DNA of 64,000 bases, from positions 2,790,001-2,854,000 of the forward strand of contig NBBA01000002.1 in assembly GCA_002794785.1 (NCBI GenBank), given 5' to 3'. Each line of letters begins with the position of its first letter. The stretch's first letter is position 1. The translations under genes were made by a program, and so were the position numbers. The notes beneath the pieces are model-generated. The model made no database searches and was not told the DNA's origin. It saw only the letters and a program-made list of their open reading frames with translations. Source of the DNA: Coniferiporia sulphurascens (Eukaryota; Basidiomycota; Agaricomycetes; Hymenochaetales; Hymenochaetaceae). Positions 55,919 to 64,000 of the stretch are shown in pieces.

Positions 55919-57404
55919 TCAAGACACTTCGGTAATGGTGCACCCTACGATCATTGGAAGTACGCCTTGGTGGCGGGTAGCCAGAATTCGGTCGCCGTTA
56001 GGAGCGTGTCATGCACTGGGGTCAGAGGAGACATGGCAGACATACCTCCAGTAGTCAGTGCAACGGGGAAATGGTTTGTTGCTTTAACGAGGCCATTTAT
56101 AAACCCGCTGTGAGCAGTAATGGATATGACTGAGAGGTATCAGCAGACATGCGTTGGCACGCATATTGAACCGGGACAGCCCACCTAACTCCTCGTCCCG
56201 CTCAAAAATGTAATCAAGTACCAGAAGAGCCCGTTTCGTGACGTGTGCTTGCTCCTCACGAACTTCAGGGTCGTGTAGCTCGTCTTCTTCGGTGAATCCC
56301 TCCTCAATATCGAACTCGGGGAAAGATTCCTGAAGGTACGAGAGAGGGCGTCGTTTGTCGCAAGAATGCACGCCGTACATCTCTCTACAGTTCTGTCAAA
56401 GATGATCTCGAATCTTTAGCGACTCTAGCACGTTCGAAGAAATAATGCATGCAGTGCCGGGAAACGAGTCCTGCTGCGTACCTCGAGAATCAGGGGTTTC
56501 CTCTCGGCGAAATCGACGACTCCGGAGAATGTGAGTTGACACGTCTGTAGTGCGCGTGTCATCGGGCTACAATAAAGCTTATCCGGGAGCGGCACGTCTG
56601 CGTCGATTTCTTGCTTCCATACGGCTTGCACGTCGCGTGCTTGGTCTTCTCCCAACGCGGTCAGGAGTGGGTCGGCTGCACAGATACGTGTAAGTGTCCG
56701 TGTTAAGATCTTGTAGACGATATAATGCTCACGGCCCCAGACGATCTCCCCGTCGCCGTCAAACTTTGCCCAGTACCTATTAGCAGATGACGACCTTTCA
56801 ACTCAATTCTGTACTCTGCTTCAGGTTACTTACTCTTCCCAAAGCTTCAGTCACACAAGAAGAAATAATAAATTGCGGTCGGCCGTTTCGCTCCAAAATG
56901 TTGGGCATCACCTTTGTTCCATACTTCAACTCCGCTAGATTGTCTGACATATCAGTACGGTGGGGAGGACATTAGTACGCTAAACTGGCGATTCAGAGGA
57001 AGCTCATCACTCACGGAATCCTTGGCCATGTCTACCTGTGATAATAAGTTTGTATGTCACACCGTATGGCGCGTCTGCATTAAGCTTCTTCAAGGAGGCG
57101 AGTAGTTTGGGCCAGCGATCGACAGAAGAGTCTATGAGGCCGAGTCTCGCAGGGACCTGAACAAAACACATTCAAAAGGCAGGGTCACCTCAATTAGACG
57201 GAGCTGTACTGGTTACAAAAAGATTTGATCTAACCGCGACGGAGATGTCAAAGCCTTCGTCCTGAACGAAAAAACCTTTAACAATCTGGAACATACGTTA
57301 TCGTCAGTGACTACTTTTATTGGATCATTCAATCCATGAACCAAGGTTTTGAGTTTTGAATTAGGAGAGGAGCTCACTTCGTAAGACCTTGTAGATCCAG
57401 CCAT
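55919..57404 (-). CDS. Histidine phosphatase / phosphoglycerate mutase family protein
   Basis: Phosphohydrolase-like enzyme of the fungal PMU1 type. The minus-strand start is MAGSTRSYEVSSSPNSKLKT. Key pieces: YGVTYKLIITGRHGQGF (catalytic RHG), YWAKFDGDGEIVWGPDPLLT, ALGEDQARDVQAVWKQEI, LPDKLYCSPMTRALQTCQLT, ENCREMYGVHSCDKRRPLSY, and ISITAHSGFINGLVKATNHF, which holds the second catalytic His. The last exon gives TGGVLPMIVGCTITEVS and stops at 55919-55921. There are seven or more introns. The stretch between RHGQGF and YWAKFD (about 56790-57010) contains at least two introns and perhaps an 11-nt exon (CTTTGGGAAGA) and is not fully resolved. The substrate is unknown. Confidence 0.82.
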
Positions 57405-57729
57405 CGATTCTACGGTTTTTTTCTACCTGGTGAGATTACTAGCAAATTCTGAGTCTTCAGAGTCGCAACCTCCGCCAGAGCAAAACGACGGGTATGAAAC
57501 TGTAGCCGGACAGACTGTCACAAAAAATGCTGATTTCTTGCACAATCCGGCGAGTACTAGTCACAATATATCATGCAAGTGCAGAACTCGAAGCTCGCTT
57601 AAGTGACGTGTATGCAAGCTCAAGCACGTGCGTGGAGACACAAGGAGAATATTTCACGTGACATCCGGATTAATTGCACATTGTTGGCGAGTCTCCGGGT
57701 CCGAGGACTGACTAGTCAGCAGAGCCTCG
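57405..57729. other. Short intergenic region
   Basis: About 325 bp between the phosphoglycerate-mutase-like start and the end of the unidentified gene. Nothing else seen. Confidence 0.45.
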
Positions 57730-58691
57730 TCATCCTTCATCTTCGGAAATATCCAGCCCAAAACCGCGAGTGAAATCAGGTCGACTCTCCACCCGAGACG
57801 GTACAGAAGGCACACTGAGCTGAGCAGGGACTCTCCCCTGAGGCTCACATATTCCGATTGGCGATGGAACCTTAGCAGCATCAACATCCTCCTCATCCTC
57901 ATTAACACGTGCAGGCACGTTCACGGGTCCGAAGGTTGTATGTATTGGCGACTGGAAATGAGAAAGCGACATGCTCTGGCTATGAGTGTCTCGCATGCGA
58001 GGAAGCTGGGAGTTCGGAGATGCGGGGTTGAAAGCGGGTTGGGGAGAGGCCAAAAGGGAGTTTGATGAACTCTGTTGCTGCTGCAGCTTAATAAGCTTGA
58101 ACATCAGTAATACAATCAGCGGGGGACGATATCTGTTATGCATCCCTTAGCGTATATGAACTATGTATGAATAGATTAGATGACGAACCGAGGCGGCATC
58201 GCCCATGGGGGGCATAGATATCCGACCTTCGTTCAATACCGAGCTTTTCTAGCTTCTCATCAATTTCTCGCTGCCGCATTTCGTCCCAATATGCTTAAAA
58301 AAGCGTGGAAGAGTTGTTTTTTTCCGGAATTCCGCGAGCATACAAATGAATGCACGTACCCTTTCCGGTAGGAAAATATCAAGAGTAGCGGGTAGATGCC
58401 GTCTGTGGTTTTCGTCACTGAATCGTCAGGGTACAACTCCATAGATATTGTCTCCGGGGGAGCGAAGTCGGGAAAACTCTCGAGTTCAGACATTGCACTG
58501 GCAACGGGTTGGCGCGACCAAAGTGACTTCTTGACCCCGCCCTCCGATTTACTCCTCCATTGGTATCCGTCTCTAGTGGTAATTTCACAGGCGCCTTCTT
58601 CAGCTTCAACTTTTTTTGAAAGGACACCGCAGCGGGCGTAAGAGGGCTGACTTTGCGATTTGGTCCACCGAGCATGGCCTTCGGCGTACAC
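57730..58691 (-). CDS. Unidentified protein with a short charged helix and disordered tail
   Basis: I do not recognise this gene. The best-supported reading has an N-terminal part with CEITTRDGYQWRSKSEGGVK, SAMSELESFPDFAPPETISM and ELYPDDSVTKTTDGIYPLLL. An intron (GTACGT near 58360 to TTTTTAAG near 58300) joins it to a charged helix, YWDEMRQREIDEKLEKLGIE RRSDIY. A second intron leads to YRPPLIVLLMFKLIKLQQQQ and a Ser/Pro-rich tail ending DFTRGFGLDISEDEG at 57730. The start is uncertain: an overlapping frame begins MLGGPNRKVSPLTPAAVSFQ and looks equally protein-like, so a 5' intron probably links the two. No function is proposed. Confidence 0.4.
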
Positions 58692-59958
58692 TCAATCATG
58701 ATACTTGGGGGGTCCGCCTATTTAAGTACTTAACGAGTTCAAGGGATTCATTGGTCTTGTGCATCGAGGTAAGAACTTGTGAGGTTTAAGCGGTGCACAG
58801 CTTGAACCCGCGAGCTTCTTCGAAAATTTCCGTGAAAAAATATTCAAGCTAGAGTCGGAAGACATGTGCAGTGCATGTGGTGCGCGAGCCTCGAGGAACC
58901 TTTATGATTATGTCAGCATGATGTGGCTTGTCCGGGTGGCTCGATCTTCCGAGTCGTACGGATATCGGGCTAGCATAACTTCGTGCACCTGTACGGACTT
59001 TCGTCCCTTGTTCGCATACGCTACTTTGCTCATGCTCGGAGATTCGGAGGTCACACATCTACGCTGGAACATCGTCGTGAGGCGCCTTCTATAATTATTT
59101 TATTCGAGAAGGTTTCATCTTAGAATTTTGAAATGCACAGTCGTGCTAGACAACATGAATTCCTTGCAGACTGACTATATCACAGCCTTCATGTGCTCTT
59201 TATTTCCGCCAGTACGCACTCAGTACAACCAAATTCAACGCCGCCGTTCTTAGCTACTACCCAGCTACCCAGCATCCGACACACGAGACGCAAGGACCCA
59301 AATTACTGTCACCTAGGTTCTTTGATTCGAGACCCAATGGATGGAGGTCACTTCGTGAGCGAGCCCAGTTCGCAACACCAGCATGTAATCGTAAGGAATA
59401 TTCTGTCCACACAACCGATCGCCTAAATGCTCATGACTTCGGTTTGATCAATAACCTTAAAAGATAAAGATTGCACTCACGATGGTGAGACAGGAGCTTT
59501 TCAACTAAATCCGGAAGTCTTTCCGTTTCGCGAGCCCCATAGATAAACGGAGGATCTAATCAAAGCTTATGCACGCCCTGGTCCTGGATTACTAGCATCG
59601 GAATGCACGTTGGTCAAGGCCAGGGCGCCGCGGCGGCGCGCGAATGCCGTGCTTCGGCCAAGAATTTGCGTTCATTCCAGTCAGCTCTTGCCGCGCTGCC
59701 CGCACGTAGACGAGCTCGCTTATACCGACTTGTAAAATCGAAGCAAGTGGTACATGTGCTTCATGAGCAGCCTGAGGGTGTGCAGCACTCGCCCCAGTCA
59801 TCAAGAACTACGAAAGCAGCCAGGCTGCATGAAGTGGTCTGATTAGGGCCGGTCTATGCGTGAGAAAGTCACCGGCACGGTCGGCCGCGCACTGGCGACA
59901 GACAGCGCGTTCCACGGCGTTCATCGCATCGACGACGACGACGACGACGACACCGGTA
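58692..59958. other. Intergenic region and leader of the RhoGEF gene
   Basis: About 1.27 kb between divergent genes. A short open frame at 58864-59094 has no recognisable domain. A (GAC)n run lies at 59930-59951, just before the chosen RhoGEF ATG; the frame is open upstream but has no ATG. Confidence 0.45.
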
Positions 59959-62900
59959 ATGGACCGCCCGCTCGGCGCACCCCCCGACAAGCGCAATGCG
60001 GCCTACGAGTCTATCTTTGGCCGTCCGAGCGCTACGCACCATCAGTATCCTCGCCCGCCTCCACCGGCTTCAGCGGCTTATGCTCAAGGTTACCAGCAAC
60101 TTGACTATGCCAACCAAAACTACTATTACCAGCAGCAGTACGATCCTCGCTATGACGCGCAAGTAGCATATACGCAGGCAGTCCAGCAGCAGTACTCACA
60201 GCAGCAGTATGCGCCGCCGTCAGCTTATCGACAACAGCCATATTACGCCGCTCAGCAAGTCCAGCAGCAACAACATCAGCAACAACAGCAGCCGCAACAG
60301 CAACACTATATGGCGAATACCCAGCTGGCGTATAATCGACTCGCCCCCTCGGAACACTATGCGCAATCGACTGCCAGCTCGTCACGCTCAGTAGGCGTCA
60401 TCGCCCCTCAGCCGCCGCTCCAGGAGCCAGTCGACCCGAAAATCGAAGCTTTAATACGGACGGGGTTGACCCCTGCTCAAGCATACCAGGCGCAAGTTTA
60501 CTCCGGAAACCCGTCAACACAGCAAGCTGTTTCCCAGCAACGTACTAGTGGGGCTCCCGGAGTAACCCCTGGGCGTCCCGTATCCACTGGGCCGCCTGAA
60601 GGAAGGGCTCATCGCGGTGCACATGAGTCTCTGGGGCATCAGCCCCCTTTGCTCGGATTCGAGCCACCGGATTCACGACTGAATTTAGACTTTTCAGGCG
60701 AGGAAGGCATTAGACCAGGGAAAAGGCAGGGCGACGATGGTCGTGATGGGCAAAGCCTAGCAAACACAAGTGAATGTCACGAACTGATTTTAACGAAACT
60801 CTTTCTAACGGACATGAAGTGACAGACTCCTCGCAAGTTTATCAGGACAATCGATATTCTGACGCCTCCTTTGATTTCCCGGGCGTGGCCGGTCCATCAT
60901 CGCGACCGTACCCTCTTCAACTCGATACCGCGTTGACGACTGGTATTGTGGTGGTGGACTCCCACTCTCCGGCATCGTCGACCTATATTGATGCTAACTC
61001 CCCGCGTCCATCTTCCCCAAGGCGTTCGACTGACTCTACTCGTACGTTACCTTTACAAATAGGTGCCCGACGAGAACGTACAGCTCAGGACAGGTCGCGC
61101 TCCATGTCGGCCACTTCGTCCCAGGCGAGAAGCATCCTTGGAGAAATCAAACAAGGGGCTCGAGCAACTTTGCCCTTTACTCCAAGCCCAAATGGGTCGC
61201 CAACCGTTAATCCAGGCCACTCCCGACGGACACCCATTGTATATCCAGCATTACTCTCGCGTATTGCCGAGGCCTTCCGTGAGCGTATAACTCTTATGGA
61301 GCGTGTAAAGGACGGTTTGGCATACAAGGACGCGTTCGATGGCCGAGAAGCAGTGGACAAAATTGCGTACATTATCAAAACAACCGATCGAAATCTTGCT
61401 CTGCTCCTTGGGCGAGCGTTGGATGCGCAGAAGTTCTTTCACGATGTCACTTACGATCATCGACTCCGGGATAGCCAGAACGAGCTATACCAGTTCCGTA
61501 CTGCGATACCTACACCATTCGTGAGTGGGGATGTTGGGACAATACATGGTGATAGCAACGGAACCATACGGTCCTCTCCGAACGAGTTGGCTTCCTCGGT
61601 TGTAGGGGGCGCGCAGATACAGGATGAGACTCAGGCAGATGACAATTCAGAATCACATATTCCTGGACCTAGCGCAAGCACTATGTCTTCGGACGAAGTT
61701 CGCTTGCCGTCTGGCGTCTTCACCCTGCTTACGGATTGTTACTCACCAACCTGCTCAAGAGACGCCCTCTGTTATAGTATCGCCTGCCCAAGGAGGCTGG
61801 AACAACAAGCCCGATTGAACATGAAACCTCAGCCTGGCCTCAAGCGGAGCATCAGTAAGGAATCATTGGGTGATCTGGTGGTGAGCTTATCAATGCTGGT
61901 GATCTTGTTTCACAATGCTATAATGTGCTCTATTAGGAACCTGGGACATTGTGGGTCCACTCCGTACCCAAAGAAATTGTCGACAGTGTATCAGACACGG
62001 AAAAGAAGCGTCAAGAAGCGATTAACGAGGTCATTTATACTGAACGCGATTTTGTTAGGGACATGGAATATCTGCGAGATGTACGTGCTTCGCTCCGTTT
62101 TTGCGAATATGGATATGCATTAACTCATTTTATTTCCATCACGAATTTCTATCATGAAGGTTTGGATTGCTCCGCTCAAGAAGTCGGATATCATTCCGGA
62201 GCATCGACGCTTGGACTTCCTTGAACAGGTTTTCTGGAATATACATGACATCATCGCCGTAAACAACAAACTGCGCGATGCTTTCAACAAGCGACAAAAA
62301 TCGTTTGCCATCGTGGAGCGTATCGGCGATATACTGTTGGATGTCGTGCCGCAATTCGCTCCTTTCGTATCTTACGGCAGTCATCAGCTGTATGGCAAGT
62401 ACGAGTTTGAAAAGGAAAAAAGCAGTAATCCTGCGTTTCAGAAGTTTGTTGATGTAAGCAACAAGTTAATTTACCCGAATAGTGTATGCTCATTCATTCT
62501 TTTAGGAAACTGAGAGACTTCCGGAATCGCGCAAGCTTGAGCTGAACGGTTACTTGACCAAGCCCACTACACGTCTAGCTCGCTATCCACTTCTTCTTGG
62601 TGTAGTTCTTAAGTACACGCCAGACGATAACCCAGACAAGAAGGACTTACAACAGGTGATTGTACTTGTAAAAGAATTCTTGGAGAAGGTCAATATCGAG
62701 AGTGGGAAGACGGAAAATCGCTTCAGTTTGCTGCAGCTTGACCAGCAGCTCGTTTTCCGTCCAGGAGAGGAAGTGGTTAGTGCCAGCACAATGGTCTAAA
62801 CGGGATTTGACCCTTATTTCATGCAGGATCTACGCTTGAAAGAGGAGGGTCGCGAACTCGTGTATAAAGGCAACTTGAAGAGACGCGGTGGCGCGCAGGG

Positions 62901-64000
62901 CGACAGCGGAGATCTGCAGTTGCTCTTGTTTGATCATGCGCTACTCATGGTCAAGCAGAAGGACAAACATAAGCATGAGCAGCACAAAGTATATCGCCGC
63001 GTACGTGTTCCTACTTTGTTGTCAGGTCTGGTATTAATCGATCTACGCATTTCAGCCGATACCTCTAGAGCTTCTCCTCGTTTCCGCACCAGATGAGTTG
63101 GGTACTAGTACAATTCGCCACTCCAACGGGAAGATGCACAAAGCTCTTACAAAGCGCAACTCGTTTAATAAAAATCTGCCACTGCCGCCGCCTACCATTG
63201 TTACTGCGAAGTCGAACAGTAAAGATGGTTTTTCTATGACCTTCGTGCATCTTGGTAGGAAGTATTACCAGATCACCTTGTGGGCAAACACACAGATGAA
63301 CCGTAAGAAGTGGCTTGATGTTATCCACAAACAGCAGGAGGCTATGCGAGAACGTAGTCTGGTTTTTGACACTGTTACACTTTGTGAGGGCTTCTTTATC
63401 GGTCCAAACAAGGTCAATTGCGCAGCTCCTTTCGGTAAGCGAAAACTTCTTTTTGAGTGGACACAGACTTGATCAACTGGATCCTATAGACAATGGAAGA
63501 AGGATGGCATACGGGACGAACGACGGTGTTTACTTTTCAAATTTCAGGGAGTACAATCGCCATCCCGTACGCGTTCTTGGGCTTCCTGACGTCACACAAA
63601 TCGATGTCCTGGAGGAGTTCCAGCTTCTCATCGTTTTGTCAGGTTTGCATTCTTACACAGGTGTTACACATGCATATATCTCATGACTTCTTTAGAACAC
63701 TCCGTGATTACCTTCCCCCTGGAGGCACTTAGCGAGCACGACCCACTAAACGGTCTCCGTCGCGCAAAGCGCATCTCGTCGCACACTTCATTCTTCAAAG
63801 CGGGTATATGCCTTGGAAAAACGCTGGTATGCGTCGTGAAGGCTAGCCAGTTATCGAGCACAATCAAGGTGCTGGAACCCATTGAATATGCGGTGCGCGG
63901 CAAGAATAAGCCGACATTCAAGAAGCTCATACAGGGTGGCAACGACACGCTACGGCTATTCAGGGTTGGTTCATTTACCTGCGGCTCGTGTCGTTCCAAG
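59959..64000 (+). CDS. ROM2: Rho1 guanine nucleotide exchange factor, Rom1/Rom2 type (cut by window edge)
   Basis: Activates Rho1 in the cell wall integrity pathway at the plasma membrane. The N-terminus MDRPLGAPPDKRNAAYESIF is followed by a Tyr/Gln-rich low-complexity region with polyQ runs encoded by CAGCAG. Then come a Ser/Pro-rich part, a DEP domain (LLSRIAEAFRERITLMERVK, DAFDGREAVDKIAYIIKTTD RNLALLLGRAL), the DH domain (KKRQEAINEVIYTERDFVRD MEYLRD, FLEQVFWNIHDIIAVNNKLR, YLTKPTTRLARYPLLLGVVL), a PH domain (LQLLLFDHALLMVKQKDKHK to WLDVIHKQQEAM), and the start of a citron homology domain (AYGTNDGVYFSNFREYNRHP, HSVITFPLEALSEHDPL). Introns are short and in phase where checked (60767-60817, the end of DH near 62450-62508). 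The CNH domain continues beyond 64000. Confidence 0.92.
60250..60305 (+). repeat. CAG/CAA-type repeat encoding polyglutamine in the RhoGEF
   Basis: Mixed CAG/CAA codons give Gln runs broken by His and Pro; codon mixing suggests selection at protein level rather than a fresh expansion. Confidence 0.7.

Noticed and set aside
1..64000. CRISPR arrays, rRNA or tRNA genes
   Set aside because: No regularly spaced repeats and no rRNA-like stretches were seen; tRNAs were looked for by eye only and a tRNAscan-SE run would be decisive.

Overview
The window reads as nuclear DNA of a filamentous basidiomycete, most likely an Agaricomycete. Genes are split by many introns of about 50-65 nt with GTRNGT donors and YAG acceptors. 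The conserved proteins are fungal, and several families seen here (F-box-like proteins, type I membrane proteins with long basic tails, a stand-alone helical MLKL/HeLo-like N-domain) are typical of mushroom-forming fungi. No genome or species can be named from the sequence alone.

Left part (1-21.7 kb), mainly conserved genes: the 5' part of glutamine-dependent NAD+ synthetase (QNS1, minus, cut by the window edge), an F-box-like protein, a vacuolar-type amino acid transporter, an R3H-SUZ RNA-binding protein, a serine-rich membrane protein, a P-loop NTPase whose Walker A motif is partly encoded by an 11-nt microexon, a TMEM97/EXPERA-type protein, a ZIP zinc transporter and a ZNHIT2-like HIT zinc-finger protein. 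Two gene-poor stretches interrupt it: 10.2-13.1 kb, rich in short tandem repeats, and 16.3-18.1 kb, which carries a roughly 450-bp non-autonomous DNA transposon with long terminal inverted repeats.

Middle part (22.4-46.8 kb), an accessory island between the ZNHIT2-like gene and TRM82. It starts with two paralogous minus-strand genes that combine an MLKL/HeLo-like helical N-domain, a coiled coil and a disordered tail. Then comes a tandem family of Smr-domain genes: five close paralogs (S1-S5) and one divergent longer member (S6), all on the plus strand. Each has an N-terminal membrane anchor, a low-complexity linker, a DUF1771 helix and a C-terminal Smr domain. A P450 gene, a Copia integrase fragment, duplicated flanking blocks and a chimeric relic of COQ6 plus an MLKL-like gene lie among them. 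S1-S5 share a palindromic TTAGGACG/CGTCCTAA element about 70-100 bp before their start codons, which suggests co-regulation.

Right part (46.9-64 kb), conserved genes again: TRM82 (tRNA m7G methyltransferase subunit), COQ6 (ubiquinone biosynthesis hydroxylase), a type I membrane protein, ERV1 (sulfhydryl oxidase), a phosphoglycerate-mutase-family protein, an unidentified protein, and the start of a ROM2-type RhoGEF (DEP-DH-PH-CNH) that runs off the right edge. Exon joins were made by eye from splice signals and protein similarity; coordinates given for spliced genes span the first to the last coding base.
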